This document shows positions 12,144-21,745 of a DNA stretch of 64,000 nt, piece after piece (the first letter of the stretch is position 1; the number at the start of each line of letters is the position of its first letter). The notes below the pieces were generated by a model that worked only from the letters and a program-made list of their open reading frames with translations, made no database searches and had not been told where the DNA came from. Location: NCBI RefSeq assembly GCF_009176645.1, contig NZ_AP019007.1, positions 2,976,001 through 3,040,000 on the forward strand. The letters are read 5' to 3'. Origin of the DNA: Enterobacter oligotrophicus (lineage in GTDB: Bacteria > Pseudomonadota > Gammaproteobacteria > Enterobacterales > Enterobacteriaceae). A program made the position numbers and the translations under genes.

Positions 12144-13553
12144 ATGGTAGATCAGGTCAAAGTCGCCGCCGCAGAAGAGGCGTCGTCTGAACAGTCGCTA
12201 CGGCGCAATCTCACAAACCGTCACATTCAGCTTATTGCCATTGGGGGTGCCATCGGTACCGGGCTGTTTATGGGGTCAGGCAAAACCATCAGTCTTGCCG
12301 GGCCGTCAATCATCTTCGTTTATATGATCATCGGTTTTATGCTCTTTTTCGTGATGCGCGCAATGGGTGAATTGCTGCTCTCGAATCTCGAATACAAATC
12401 CTTCAGTGACTTTGCTTCCGACCTGCTCGGCCCCTGGGCGGGTTATTTCACCGGCTGGACCTACTGGTTCTGCTGGGTGGTTACCGGAATGGCCGATGTT
12501 GTCGCCATCACGGCCTATGCGCAGTTCTGGTTCCCCGGCCTATCGGACTGGGTGGCCTCGCTGGCGGTGATTATTCTGCTGCTGAGCCTGAACCTCGCCA
12601 CCGTTAAAATGTTCGGTGAGATGGAGTTCTGGTTCGCGATGATCAAAATCGTCGCCATCATCGCGCTGATTGTCGTCGGGCTGGTAATGGTGCTGACGCA
12701 CTTCCAGTCGCCAACCGGCGTGCAGGCGTCGTTTGCCCATCTGTGGAATGACGGCGGCTGGTTCCCGAAAGGCATCAGCGGCTTCTTTGCCGGTTTCCAG
12801 ATTGCGGTATTTGCGTTTGTGGGTATTGAGCTGGTCGGCACCACGGCGGCGGAAACCAAAGATCCGGAGAAATCCCTGCCGCGCGCCATCAACTCTATTC
12901 CGGTGCGCATCATCATGTTTTACGTGTTCGCGCTGATCATCATCATGTCCGTGACGCCGTGGAGCTCGGTGGTGCCAAGCAAGAGCCCGTTCGTTGAGCT
13001 GTTCGTGCTGGTGGGGCTGCCTGCTGCCGCGAGCCTGATTAACTTCGTGGTGTTAACTTCTGCGGCCTCTTCCGCGAACAGCGGCGTGTTCTCCACCAGC
13101 CGTATGCTGTTTGGTCTGGCGCAGGAAGGCGTTGCCCCGAGTGCGTTTGCGAAACTCTCTAAACGCGCGGTACCGGCGAAAGGGCTGACCTTCTCCTGCA
13201 TCTGTCTGCTGGGCGGTGTGGTGATGCTCTACGTCAACCCAAGCGTGATCGGTGCGTTCACCATGATCACCACGGTCTCTGCGATCCTGTTCATGTTCGT
13301 CTGGACCATCATTCTGTGTTCATACCTGGTATATCGCAAACAGCGCCCACACCTGCATGAAAAATCGATCTACAAGATGCCGCTGGGCAAGCTGATGTGC
13401 TGGGTGTGCATGGCGTTCTTCGTGTTCGTGCTGGTGCTGCTGACGCTGGAAGATGACACCCGTCAGGCGCTGATCGTCACGCCGCTGTGGTTCATCGCGC
13501 TGGGGCTGGGCTGGCTGTTTATCGGTAAGAAACGTATGGCGGGAATGCGTTAA
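12144..13553 (+). CDS. cycA: CycA, D-serine/D-alanine/glycine transporter
   Basis: A 469-residue amino acid-polyamine-organocation (APC) permease with about 12 membrane helices. The conserved APC start after the hydrophilic N-terminus, HIQLIAIGGAIGTGLFMGSG, is present near residues 29-48, with the family motif EFWFAMIKI further on. It imports glycine, D-serine, D-alanine and cycloserine by proton symport. An AGGAAAA ribosome binding site precedes the ATG. It is monocistronic, bounded by the terminator at 13574. Confidence 0.96.
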   Translation: MVDQVKVAAAEEASSEQSLRRNLTNRHIQLIAIGGAIGTGLFMGSGKTISLAGPSIIFVYMIIGFMLFFVMRAMGELLLSNLEYKSFSDFASDLLGPWAGYFTGWTYWFCWVVTGMADVVAITAYAQFWFPGLSDWVASLAVIILLLSLNLATVKMFGEMEFWFAMIKIVAIIALIVVGLVMVLTHFQSPTGVQASFAHLWNDGGWFPKGISGFFAGFQIAVFAFVGIELVGTTAAETKDPEKSLPRAINSIPVRIIMFYVFALIIIMSVTPWSSVVPSKSPFVELFVLVGLPAAASLINFVVLTSAASSANSGVFSTSRMLFGLAQEGVAPSAFAKLSKRAVPAKGLTFSCICLLGGVVMLYVNPSVIGAFTMITTVSAILFMFVWTIILCSYLVYRKQRPHLHEKSIYKMPLGKLMCWVCMAFFVFVLVLLTLEDDTRQALIVTPLWFIALGLGWLFIGKKRMAGMR

Positions 13554-13573
13554 TACGTTTGAAAGAAATGTAG

Positions 13574-13608
13574 GCCCGGTAAGCGTTAGCGCCACCGGGC
13601 TTTTTTTT
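13574..13608 (+). terminator. cycA terminator built on a REP-like palindrome
   Basis: GCCCGGT (13574-13580) and ACCGGGC (13594-13600) enclose AAGCGTTAGCGCC and are followed by eight T residues. The arms and loop resemble the REP units elsewhere in the window, so this looks like a REP that doubles as a terminator. The ytfE stop is at its edge. Confidence 0.85.
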
Positions 13609-14269
13609 ATTCCCCGGCTAATGCACGCGGGAACAGTACGTTATTCTCAAGACTGATGTGTTCCATCAGGTCGTCGATCATCTCGTTAATGCCGTTGTAC
13701 ATGGCTTTCCATGTGGTGCACGCTTCTGGCGGCGGTGTGACATTGTTGGTGGTGTGTTTGATCACTTCCAGCAGTTCACCTGCATCGTCATGCTCGCTTT
13801 CCATCACGCTAATCGGGCCCATCGCCTGGCTGCCCATTCCCTGTTTGATCATCGGGAAGAGGATCTGCTCTTCTTTCATCATGTGGCTGGAAAGCTCTTC
13901 ATGCAGCATGGTCAGGTATTTCGCCAGACCGCGCGGTACGGAAGGTTTGTCGGCGTGAACACGCTCAACTTTGGTTGCCTGCAGGATCAGCTCCGGCAGT
14001 TGTTCACGGTGGCGATCGTGGTAACGCACAATGATATGGTCGATGATTTCTGCAAGCGGCGCGGTGCGCCAGTCCTTCTCAATGGGCTGCTCGGCCAGCT
14101 GTGCCAGCTCTGCTTCGATCACTTCGACATCCAGCTCCTTGCGCGAGGCAGCGCGCGCCAGGGTTTGTTTGCCGCCACAGCAGTAATCCATATCGTATTT
14201 ACGGAACAACGCAGAAGCGCGAGGGATGGAGAGCGCCAGCTCGCCGAGGGGTTGGTCGCGGAAGGCCAT
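13607..14269 (-). CDS. ytfE: YtfE, di-iron protein for repair of iron-sulfur clusters (RIC)
   Basis: 220 residues: an N-terminal ScdA-type domain with the CCGG motif ([10 protein letters not shown], about residues 29-38) and a C-terminal hemerythrin-like domain whose His/Glu ligands occur in [37 protein letters not shown] and MEHISLENN. It repairs iron-sulfur clusters damaged by nitric oxide or oxidants. A perfect NsrR operator lies 27-49 bases upstream, consistent with NO induction. Confidence 0.96.
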   Translation of the reverse strand: MAFRDQPLGELALSIPRASALFRKYDMDYCCGGKQTLARAASRKELDVEVIEAELAQLAEQPIEKDWRTAPLAEIIDHIIVRYHDRHREQLPELILQATKVERVHADKPSVPRGLAKYLTMLHEELSSHMMKEEQILFPMIKQGMGSQAMGPISVMESEHDDAGELLEVIKHTTNNVTPPPEACTTWKAMYNGINEMIDDLMEHISLENNVLFPRALAGE

Positions 14270-14295
14270 AGCAGTTACCTCATCATCAAAAATAT

Positions 14296-14318
14296 AAGAT
14301 GCATTTTAAATGCATCTT
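14296..14318. promoter_or_regulatory. NsrR operator of ytfE
   Basis: A perfect 11-1-11 inverted repeat, AAGATGCATTT, one T, and AAATGCATCTT, matching the known NsrR consensus of enterobacteria. It lies upstream of the ytfE start on the minus strand, where the promoter should be. Confidence 0.9.
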
Positions 14319-14447
14319 TATGTGAAGGCTATAACCCTTTAGTGGCAAGGGTGAAAATACGACGTTGATCACAAAAAATGGGCGGTATTAACGTACTGAA
14401 TAAATTCAGGAAAGGACTTTAGAAAGTTTTTAAAGGTGGAGAAACAG

Positions 14448-14474
14448 TAAACAACCCGCCGTGCCTGCCGATAG
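14448..14474 (+). promoter_or_regulatory. FliA (sigma-28) promoter of the first chemoreceptor gene
   Basis: TAAACAAC, exactly 11 bases, then GCCGATAG. This fits the flagellar class III consensus TAAA-N15-GCCGATAA and predicts a transcript starting about 30 bases before the gene at 14515. Confidence 0.85.
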
Positions 14475-14514
14475 AGACACGTCAGACAACACCTGCATAT
14501 AAAAAAGGCAACGC

Positions 14515-16164
14515 ATGTTTAAACGTATAAAAGTCATTACTCTCCTGGTCTCAGTGCTGCTTGTGCTCGGCGTCATGCAAATGATTTCCGCAGGCATATT
14601 CATTAATGCACTCAATAACGACAAAGATAACTTCACCGTTTCTCAGGTTTCCAGCCAAAACGTGGCGGAGTTTACCGACGCCTGGATCAGCCTGAACCAG
14701 GCACGCGTGACCCTGAACCGTGGCATGTTGCGCCTGCAAAGCAGCATGGCCTCTCAGATTAACGGCGGACAACTGAATGAGCTGGTCAACACCGCGAAAA
14801 ACCTGCTGGCAGACGCACAGGTTCATTACGATAAATACTATGCGCTGCCGGAAACGCCGGGTCTGGATGAGAAGCTGTCGGACCAGTTAGAAGAACAATA
14901 CCGCCTTTACTCTGCAACGCTGACGCAAATGAACGTTCTGCTGAGCCAGGGCAACCTGGAGGATATGTTCAAACAGAACGCCGAACAGAAACAGACGGCG
15001 ATGCAAAAGGTCTATCGCGAATGGCGCGAAGCACAGGCCGCGCTCACGAATAAAGGCATTCAGGATAATGAAAGCGACTATAAGCGCATCCTGTGGGTCC
15101 TTTCGGCGGTGATGCTTCTGGTGGTTGCGGTGATTATCTCCAGCTGGATCGCGATGCGCCGCGTGCTGCTGCTGCCTCTGCAGGATGTTATCAGCCATAT
15201 CCGCGCCATTGCGGCAGGCGATTTAACCCAGCCGATTCAGGCAGAGGGAAATAATGAAATGGCGATCCTGGCGCGCAACGTTCAGGAGATGCAAACCTCG
15301 CTGGCGAATACGGTGGGCGTGGTACGTGAAGGTGCCGATACCATTTACACCGGTGCAGGCGAGATTTCTGCGGGCAGCAACGATCTCTCTTCCCGCACCG
15401 AACAGCAGGCCGCCTCTCTGGAAGAGACCGCAGCCAGCATGGAACAGCTGACTGCAACCGTGAAGCAAAATGCCGATAATGCGCGTCAGGCTTCACGTCT
15501 GGCGCTTGACGCCTCCTCAACGGCGAAGAAGGGCGGTAACGTGGTGGAAGGCGTGGTGCGCACCATGGACGAAATCGCCACCAGTTCCAGTAAAATCGCG
15601 CAAATTACTAACGTGATCGACGGTATTGCCTTCCAGACCAACATCCTGGCGCTGAACGCGGCGGTGGAAGCGGCGCGTGCAGGTGAACAAGGTCGCGGCT
15701 TTGCGGTGGTGGCGGGTGAAGTGCGTACCCTGGCCCAGCGTAGTGCTCAGGCGGCGAAAGAGATCAAAGCGCTGATCGATGATTCCGGCGAGCGCGTCAG
15801 CGCGGGTTCTCAGCTTGTGAACGAAGCAGGTGAGACGATGGCGGAAATCGTCAATGCGGTCACGCGCGTGACCGATATTATGGGCGAAATTGCATCTGCC
15901 TCTGACGAGCAGAGCCGCGGTATTGATCAGGTAGGCCAGGCGGTGGCAGAGATGGATCGCGTGACCCAGCAGAACGCCTCGCTGGTGGAGGAATCTGCGG
16001 CGGCAGCGGCAGCGCTGGAAGATCAGGCTGCACGCCTGAACGAAGCGGTGGCGGTGTTCAAAATAACGCGTAATCAGGCGGTCAAAGCGGCACCGGTGAA
16101 AACCTATGTGCCAAAAGCGCAGCCCGTAGCGGCGGCGTCAGAAGGGAACTGGGAAACGTTTTAA
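14515..16164 (+). CDS. Tsr-like methyl-accepting chemotaxis receptor
   Basis: 549 residues: TM1 (about 8-30), a periplasmic TarH four-helix ligand domain (31-190), TM2 (about 193-212), HAMP (about 213-265), a methylation/signalling domain with the hairpin-tip motif [30 protein letters not shown], and a C-terminal NWETF pentapeptide that tethers CheR/CheB. Aligned without gaps to E. coli Tsr from memory, the amino-acid-binding residues Arg64, Asn68, Arg69, Arg73 and Phe152 are kept, but Phe151 is Met and Thr156 is Ala. The receptor therefore probably binds an amino acid-like ligand with altered selectivity. The gene lies alone between ytfE and ytfF, a site empty in K-12, and has a FliA promoter. 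Confidence 0.9.
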   Translation: MFKRIKVITLLVSVLLVLGVMQMISAGIFINALNNDKDNFTVSQVSSQNVAEFTDAWISLNQARVTLNRGMLRLQSSMASQINGGQLNELVNTAKNLLADAQVHYDKYYALPETPGLDEKLSDQLEEQYRLYSATLTQMNVLLSQGNLEDMFKQNAEQKQTAMQKVYREWREAQAALTNKGIQDNESDYKRILWVLSAVMLLVVAVIISSWIAMRRVLLLPLQDVISHIRAIAAGDLTQPIQAEGNNEMAILARNVQEMQTSLANTVGVVREGADTIYTGAGEISAGSNDLSSRTEQQAASLEETAASMEQLTATVKQNADNARQASRLALDASSTAKKGGNVVEGVVRTMDEIATSSSKIAQITNVIDGIAFQTNILALNAAVEAARAGEQGRGFAVVAGEVRTLAQRSAQAAKEIKALIDDSGERVSAGSQLVNEAGETMAEIVNAVTRVTDIMGEIASASDEQSRGIDQVGQAVAEMDRVTQQNASLVEESAAAAAALEDQAARLNEAVAVFKITRNQAVKAAPVKTYVPKAQPVAAASEGNWETF

Positions 16165-16170
16165 TATCAT

Positions 16171-16246
16171 GCCGGGTGGCGCTGGCGCTTACCCGGCCTA
16201 CGAAACGGCTACTTGTAGGCCGGGTAAGGCGCAGCCGCCACCCGGC
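16171..16246. repeat. Pair of inverted REP units (BIME)
   Basis: Units at 16171-16203 (GCCGGGTGGCGCTGG...CCCGGCCTACG) and 16215-16246 (GTAGGCCGGGTAAGGCGCAG...CCCGGC) face each other across 11 bases between the convergent chemoreceptor gene and ytfF. Confidence 0.85.
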
Positions 16247-16253
16247 AAAAAGC

Positions 16254-17219
16254 TCACACCTCCGACGCCGGAACGACCCTCGGTTTTTCCGGCTTCGCTC
16301 TCACCGCAATCACCACACCAACCACCAGAAGAAAGATCCCACAGGCCGTTAACAGCGGCGGCACGCTCTGGCGCATCAGGAAGGTATAAAGCAGCCCGGC
16401 CAGCGTCTCAAAGACAATCAACGGCCCCAGGATCACCGTCGGCAGTTTCTGGCTGGCAATATTCCAGCACAGCGCGCCCACCCACGAGCACAGCACCGCA
16501 ATGGCCACCATCAAACCAACAAACACCCACGGGCGCGGCCCAAAGGGTAACGCGAACTCCGGTTGCTGCTGGCCTAACCAGATAGTTGCTCCTGCGTAAC
16601 CCACAAGAGAAACCGGCAGCGTCACCAGCGCCTGCGCCGTCGCCCACATCATCGGATGTTTATCCGGGTTCTCCCGCAGCCAGCGCGCGTTGCGCAGGGC
16701 ATACCATGCCCAGCACACCACGGAAATAAACGCCAGCAAGATGCCGGAACCGTAACGCCATAAGCTGAAATCATCCAGCCCGTGGCGCAGCTCGGCAATG
16801 TTCACACACACCAGCCCTACGGCGATGCACACCAGTGCAGGAGCCATTTTTGACCACGCCAGCTTGCCGTCACGGTGGCTGTAAAGCAGGTTCGCGAAGA
16901 CAGGGATCACCACCGGCAGTGTACCGATAATCATGGTCGACACCGGCGCGCCCGTGCGCTGAATGGCACTCGCGAGGCAGACGTAATAGATAAGGTTGCC
17001 CATCATGGTCAACGCCAGCGCGGTTACCCAGTCCTGGCGGCTAAGCTGACGCAGGCGCGTGCACCCCAGCCACGCCAGCGGCAGGGCAATCAGCCCCAGC
17101 GCCAGGTAACGTCCGGTGGACTGCAGTATTGCCGGGTACTCCGGCACTATCAACGGGCCGACAAAAATCAGCCCCCACATCAAACCTGCAAGCAGGGCAT
17201 ACAACACACCGCTAATCAT
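16254..17219 (-). CDS. ytfF: YtfF, EamA/DMT-type membrane transporter
   Basis: A 321-residue inner-membrane protein with about ten helices in two EamA repeats. It matches E. coli YtfF, of unknown substrate, in length and sequence (MISGVLYALLAGLMWGLIFVG start; VIAVRAKPEKP near the end). The start ATG at 17219 has GGATGGA a few bases upstream; a GTG 12 bases further up is in frame but would overlap that ribosome binding site. It lies 75 bases downstream of an AraC-type gene on the same strand and may be co-regulated with it. Confidence 0.9.
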   Translation of the reverse strand: MISGVLYALLAGLMWGLIFVGPLIVPEYPAILQSTGRYLALGLIALPLAWLGCTRLRQLSRQDWVTALALTMMGNLIYYVCLASAIQRTGAPVSTMIIGTLPVVIPVFANLLYSHRDGKLAWSKMAPALVCIAVGLVCVNIAELRHGLDDFSLWRYGSGILLAFISVVCWAWYALRNARWLRENPDKHPMMWATAQALVTLPVSLVGYAGATIWLGQQQPEFALPFGPRPWVFVGLMVAIAVLCSWVGALCWNIASQKLPTVILGPLIVFETLAGLLYTFLMRQSVPPLLTACGIFLLVVGVVIAVRAKPEKPRVVPASEV

Positions 17220-17294
17220 TTTTCCATCCACATTGATTTACTCTGCATTCAGTGTAGGAGGGCAAAATGTGTGCGTATTGTATGAGATTGCGCA

Positions 17295-18119
17295 TTAACG
17301 CGGCGTAACCTGTTTCTGGTAACGTACCGGCGTAATGCCGTAACGGTGCGTGAATGCGCGGGTGAGATGGGACTGATCGGTCAATCCGGTGGCGGCAGCC
17401 ACTTCGGCGGCGGGCATACCGTGGGTGAGGAAGGCTTTGGCGCGCCACAGGCGGATCGCCATCAGCATCTGATGCGGCGTCACATGGAAATGGGCTTTGA
17501 ACTGGCGCTGGAAATGGTACGGGCTGAGCGAGACGACGTTTGCCAGCTCGTCCAGCGTCAGAGGGTGCATATAGTTGTCATGCAAATACTCGCGCACGCG
17601 TTCAAAGCGATGTGCGCCTTCTTGCTTCACCGGCGCGTGGCGGGCGAGCGGCTGGAAGGTCTCAATGAGATCCAGCAGTAAGCCTTTTTGCGCCAGCGGG
17701 TCGTCCGTATGCCACAGACCGTAAATCAGCCGGCCGATTTGCTGCGAACGCTGCGGGTCGTAGCGAGTGACGTCGCTGAACCACCAGTGACGCAGGCCGG
17801 TCATCTCTTCCAGCAGGTCGGGTTCGATGTAGACCATCCGGTAGCGCCAGCCGCCTTCGGTCGCAGATTCACCGGTGTGGATCTCGTCCGGATTCATGGT
17901 GACGACGGATTTTTCAGGGGCGAGGTGCTGTGTTCCGCGATAGCGAAAGCGTTCGGCACCGGTTTCAATAGTGCCGATACCGAAGGCTTCGTGGGTGTGG
18001 GGCTCAAAGGCGTATTCAGAGATATGTGCGTGATAGAGTTCCAGGCCCGGCAACTGCGCCAGATGGCGAAAGCGTGCGCTGTCTCTCTCATCAATGAACT
18101 GTTCCGGTACGCCTTGCAC
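17295..18119 (-). CDS. AraC-family transcriptional regulator
   Basis: 274 residues: an N-terminal cupin-like effector domain (about 25-100, with FEPHTHEAFGIGTIETG) and a C-terminal double HTH (about 170-272; first helix pair LTLDELANVVSLSPYHFQRQF, second AAEVAAATGLTDQSHLTRAF). The start is GTG at 18117-18119, chosen because AAGGAGG stands seven bases before it. It lies upstream of ytfF on the same strand, so control of this exporter gene is plausible. From memory, K-12 has no gene here. A perfect 11-8-11 inverted repeat lies just upstream and may be its own operator. Confidence 0.82.
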   Translation of the reverse strand: MQGVPEQFIDERDSARFRHLAQLPGLELYHAHISEYAFEPHTHEAFGIGTIETGAERFRYRGTQHLAPEKSVVTMNPDEIHTGESATEGGWRYRMVYIEPDLLEEMTGLRHWWFSDVTRYDPQRSQQIGRLIYGLWHTDDPLAQKGLLLDLIETFQPLARHAPVKQEGAHRFERVREYLHDNYMHPLTLDELANVVSLSPYHFQRQFKAHFHVTPHQMLMAIRLWRAKAFLTHGMPAAEVAAATGLTDQSHLTRAFTHRYGITPVRYQKQVTPR

Positions 18120-18134
18120 GGTGAGCCTCCTTGT

Positions 18135-18164
18135 GGGTCATCTCTCCATTATCAGAGATGACCC
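18135..18164. promoter_or_regulatory. Perfect inverted repeat before the AraC-type gene
   Basis: Arms GGGTCATCTCT (18135-18145) and AGAGATGACCC (18154-18164) are separated by eight bases. On the minus strand the centre contains GATAAT, a possible -10 element of the regulator gene that starts 16 bases downstream. It could be an operator or an RNA hairpin; no T-run follows on either strand. Confidence 0.5.
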
Positions 18165-18200
18165 GAGGGGATGCCACAAGAAATAACCAATTTTTAACAA

Positions 18201-19049
18201 TTACAGGATGGCGTTGACGCTTTCCGCCAGCGGCGTGGTCGGGCGACCAATCAATTTGCTGAGCGTATGGCTGTCATCGAACAGGCCTCCTTTGGACGCA
18301 CCCGCGTCGGAATCTGCCAGCATATCCGCCAGCCCGGCAGGCAGGCCAACGCCCTTCAGCGCGGCGGCAAAATCGTCTTCGCTGAGGTTCTGATAGGCTA
18401 CCGGCTTCCCGCTCTGTTTACTGAGTTCTGCTGCCAGCTCGCTCAGCGTCCAGGCATGATCGCCCGCCAGTTCATACACCTTACCTGCGTGCCCCTCTTC
18501 AGCAATAACTTTCGCTGCTGCCGCGGCGTAATCCGCACGGGTGGCAGAAGCGATTTTGCCGTCACCCGCCGCGCCAATAAACACACCGTGCTCCAGGGCT
18601 GGCGGTGCGCTTGCCAGGTAGTTTTCGGTGTACCAGCCGTTGCGCAACAGGGCATAAGGTATGCCAGATTCCGCCAGCGCTTTTTCGGTGGCAACGTGCT
18701 CAACGTGCAGACCGAGCGGGGATTTATCGGCATGCAGCAGGCTGGTGTAGGCGATGAATTTCACGCCTGCCGCTCTGGCGGCGTTAATCACATTCTGATG
18801 CTGCACGGCGCGCTGGCCCACTTCGCTGGAAGAGATCAGCAGCAGCTTATTTACGCCGTTCAGTGCGGTGGCGAATGCCGCCTGGTCGGTATAATCCGCC
18901 TGACGAACGACAATACCTTTCTGGTGCAATGCGTCGGCTTTTGCCGGGTTACGCACAATGGCGACAATCTGGTTGGCCGGAACGGTTTTCAGCAGTTCTT
19001 CGATAACGTGTTGACCAAGCTGGCCGGTAGCGCCGGTAATCGCGATCAT
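18201..19049 (-). CDS. qorB: QorB (YtfG), NAD(P)H:quinone oxidoreductase 2
   Basis: A 282-residue atypical short-chain dehydrogenase of the NmrA type. The N-terminal GATGQLGQHVIEELL is the NAD(P)-binding glycine motif. The E. coli enzyme reduces quinones with NADPH. The start at 19049 (MIAITGATG) is the family start; upstream in-frame codons are discarded. It is divergent from ytfH, an HxlR regulator, with an 84-base shared promoter region, as in E. coli. Confidence 0.93.
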   Translation of the reverse strand: MIAITGATGQLGQHVIEELLKTVPANQIVAIVRNPAKADALHQKGIVVRQADYTDQAAFATALNGVNKLLLISSSEVGQRAVQHQNVINAARAAGVKFIAYTSLLHADKSPLGLHVEHVATEKALAESGIPYALLRNGWYTENYLASAPPALEHGVFIGAAGDGKIASATRADYAAAAAKVIAEEGHAGKVYELAGDHAWTLSELAAELSKQSGKPVAYQNLSEDDFAAALKGVGLPAGLADMLADSDAGASKGGLFDDSHTLSKLIGRPTTPLAESVNAIL

Positions 19050-19109
19050 GATGAATCTCCTTCGTGTTTGTCTGGTGTTGTGGCACACTATCACCATCAC
19101 TAACTTTTA

Positions 19110-19134
19110 GTAAGTACGTACAAAAAGGTAAGTA
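19110..19134. promoter_or_regulatory. qorB / ytfH operator-like repeats
   Basis: GTAAGTA occurs twice in direct orientation (19110-19116 and 19128-19134), 18 bases apart, with the palindrome GTACGTAC (19114-19121) overlapping the first copy. The second copy abuts the ytfH start. Placement suggests binding by the YtfH (HxlR) protein; this is inference. Confidence 0.5.
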
Positions 19135-19520
19135 TGAAAACGACGATACCGACCCTCAGCGAGCAACTGCGCGATGGCAATCTTTTCGCGGAGCAATGCC
19201 CTTCACGCGACGTGCTTAAGCATGTCACCAGCCGCTGGGGCGTGCTGATCCTGGTGGCGTTACGTCAGGGTACGCATCGTTTTAGCGATTTGCGCCGCAA
19301 GATGGGCGGTGTCAGCGAGAAGATGCTGGCTCAGTCGTTACAGGCGCTGGAACAAGATGGCTTTGTCGATCGCGTTTCGTATCCGGTCGTGCCACCGCAC
19401 GTGGAGTATAGCCTGACGCCGCTCGGTATGGCGGTGAGCGAGAAAGTGGCCGCGCTGGCGGACTGGATAGAGGTCAATACGCCGCAGGTGCTGGCGAATA
19501 GGGATGAGCGGGCGGCCTAA
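19134..19520 (+). CDS. ytfH: YtfH, HxlR-family transcriptional regulator
   Basis: A 128-residue winged-helix protein of the HxlR type. The signature CPSRDVLKHVTSRWGVLILVAL (around 22-43), RFSDLRRKMGGVSEKMLAQSLQALEQDGFV and VEYSLTPLG are present. CP near the N-terminus includes the cysteine at which redox- or electrophile-sensing HxlR proteins react. It is divergent from the quinone reductase qorB, so it probably represses qorB and itself and responds to quinones. Confidence 0.92.
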   Translation: MKTTIPTLSEQLRDGNLFAEQCPSRDVLKHVTSRWGVLILVALRQGTHRFSDLRRKMGGVSEKMLAQSLQALEQDGFVDRVSYPVVPPHVEYSLTPLGMAVSEKVAALADWIEVNTPQVLANRDERAA

Positions 19521-19522
19521 AC

Positions 19523-19601
19523 GCCGGGGGGCGGCTTCGCCTTACCCGGCCTGCGGGTTCGAGGATTTCGGGTAGGCCGGGTAAGCGCAGCGCCACCCGG
19601 C
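19523..19601. repeat. Pair of inverted REP units
   Basis: Units at 19523-19556 and 19572-19601 (GTAGGCCGGGTAAGCGCAGC...ACCCGGC) lie in the short gap between convergent ytfH and cpdB. Confidence 0.82.
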
Positions 19602-19611
19602 ACAACCACCG

Positions 19612-21555
19612 TTACTTACTCAAATCCACCTGATAAATCGCGAACCCGATATCGTCGGTCGCGACTTTACTCATTGGATACTGTGCCTTGTCTTTAATAA
19701 ACGCAGCCGCCTTATCAGACGGTGACGTTTCAAAACGGATATCCAGCTTCGTTTTGCTGTGGATCGGGGCCAGACGCCAGTTGTTATCCACCGCCGGGTG
19801 AATTTCGCCCGCCTTTTTCGACTCCGCGCTGATCCACGCTGCCAGCACCGAACGGTTCTCATCCGGTGACGCAAAGGCGATATGGCTATCACCCGTGCCG
19901 GCAAACTTACCGCCATACGCGCGGTAGTTATTCGTCACTACAAGGAAGGTGGCATCCGGGTCAATCGCCTTGCCGTTGAAGGTCAGGTTTTTGATACGCT
20001 CCGCCTGCGGATTAACGGCCTGGCACTCGCCGTCATATTTCGCTGGCTGCGTAACATCAATCTGATAATCCACGCCGTCGATTACGTCGAAGTTATAGGT
20101 GCGGAAACCGTCCCAGTTAATCAGCGACTGTGGCTTACTGCTGTTCGGATCTATCTGGTTAAACTGTCCGGCGGAGCACTCGAGCCACTCTTTCACCTCT
20201 TTGCCGGTCGCTTTTACGACTACCAGCGTGTTCGGATAGAGATAAAGATCGGCAGCATTACGGAAGGTCAACTGGCCTTTTTCGACTTCAACGTAGCTTG
20301 CCGGGTCATTTTTTCGGCCACCCACTTTGAACGGCGCAGCAGCAGAAAGTACCGGCAGTTTTGCCAGATCCGGATCGCCCTGAATGAAATGCTCGGCATA
20401 GGCTTTCTGCGCCATGTTGACTACCTGCACGGTCGGGTCATCCTGTACCAGCGCCAGGAAGCTGTACATGTTGTCGGCTGATTTTCCGATCGGCTTGCTG
20501 ACGAATTCGCGGGTGGCGTCGTGGTCATGCTTCAGCACGTTGACCAGCTTTTTATCTTCTTCTGCCAGCGATTTTTTGGCCGCGGCATCGTAAATCGGAC
20601 GCGCTTCGGCTTTAGACTGGGTAACCTTCCAGCTACCGCCGTCGTTATTCAGCACCAGATCCACCACACCCAGATGGTCGCCCCACATGCCAGGCATCAC
20701 AGACGGCACGCCGTTAAGTGTCCCTTTTTCGATATCCGCCCCTTTGATGCTGGCGAAATCTTTGCCTGGGAAGACCGCGTGGGCGTGACCAAACAGAATC
20801 GCATCCACCCCCGGAACTTCACTCAGATAATAAACCGAGTTCTCCGCCATGACCTGATAAGGATCTGCCGACAGGCCGGAATGGGCAACAACGACAACCA
20901 GATCCGCTCCTTTTGCACGCATCTCCGGCACATATTTTCGTGCGGTTTCGGTGATGTCGTTAACGGTGACTTTCCCGCTGAGGTTGGCTTTATCCCACGT
21001 CATGATCTGCGGCGGCACAAAACCGATATAGCCAATCTTCAGCGTCTGCGTTTTACCATCCTGATCGACGACCTCGGTCTCTTTAATCAGGTACGGCGTA
21101 AATAACGGCTTTTTGGTCTTAACGTCGATAATATTGGCGTTAACGTAAGGGAATTTCGCGCCAGCCAGCGCATCGTGAAGGTATCTCAGGCCGTAGTTAA
21201 ACTCGTGGTTACCCAGGTTGCCGACGGTATAATCCAGCGTATTCATCGCTTTATACACTGGGTGGATCTCACCTTTTTTCAGCCCCTTCGCGGCCATGTA
21301 ATCGCCGAGCGGGCTACCCTGGATTAAGTCGCCATTATCCACCAGCACGCTGTTTTTCACTTCGCTGCGGGCGGCGTTAAGTAAACTTGCTGTGCGTACC
21401 AGTCCGAATTTTTCCGTAGGGGTATCTTTGTAGTAATCGAAGTCCATCATGTTACTGTGCAGGTCGGTGGTTTCCAGAATACGGAGATCTACCGTCGCCG
21501 CCTGAACGCTTGCCGCAATCAGCGTCGCCAGGAGCGTTGCGCTAAACTTAATCAT
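19612..21555 (-). CDS. cpdB: CpdB, periplasmic 2',3'-cyclic-nucleotide phosphodiesterase / 3'-nucleotidase
   Basis: A 647-residue exported enzyme: a signal peptide (about 1-19, [19 protein letters not shown]), a metallophosphatase domain (about 22-330: [52 protein letters not shown]) and a 5'-nucleotidase C-terminal domain. It releases nucleosides from cyclic or 3'-nucleotides in the periplasm. The start at 21555 gives the E. coli length and has GAGGAGT-like sequence upstream; 38 upstream in-frame codons are rejected. It is divergent from cysQ. Confidence 0.95.
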   Translation of the reverse strand: MIKFSATLLATLIAASVQAATVDLRILETTDLHSNMMDFDYYKDTPTEKFGLVRTASLLNAARSEVKNSVLVDNGDLIQGSPLGDYMAAKGLKKGEIHPVYKAMNTLDYTVGNLGNHEFNYGLRYLHDALAGAKFPYVNANIIDVKTKKPLFTPYLIKETEVVDQDGKTQTLKIGYIGFVPPQIMTWDKANLSGKVTVNDITETARKYVPEMRAKGADLVVVVAHSGLSADPYQVMAENSVYYLSEVPGVDAILFGHAHAVFPGKDFASIKGADIEKGTLNGVPSVMPGMWGDHLGVVDLVLNNDGGSWKVTQSKAEARPIYDAAAKKSLAEEDKKLVNVLKHDHDATREFVSKPIGKSADNMYSFLALVQDDPTVQVVNMAQKAYAEHFIQGDPDLAKLPVLSAAAPFKVGGRKNDPASYVEVEKGQLTFRNAADLYLYPNTLVVVKATGKEVKEWLECSAGQFNQIDPNSSKPQSLINWDGFRTYNFDVIDGVDYQIDVTQPAKYDGECQAVNPQAERIKNLTFNGKAIDPDATFLVVTNNYRAYGGKFAGTGDSHIAFASPDENRSVLAAWISAESKKAGEIHPAVDNNWRLAPIHSKTKLDIRFETSPSDKAAAFIKDKAQYPMSKVATDDIGFAIYQVDLSK

Positions 21556-21745
21556 CTGAGGAGTCCTTTTTTCGATCCAGGCCACAAAAGAATATGTATC
21601 TCTTTTTTGTTGCTTACGGGAGTGTGAATCCTGCCAGAAAAAAGCACGCTTAAACCGGAATTGCTTCACAGATAGCGGAATTGTTCACATTACGATATAA
21701 CTAAAACAATAAGTTATGCCCACTGCGTTAACGAAGAGGTGGAGA

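Noticed and set aside
16171..16246. CRISPR-like repeats
   Set aside because: The repeated units are REP palindromes in inverted pairs, without regular unique spacers; the same applies to 19523-19601 and 49807-49890.
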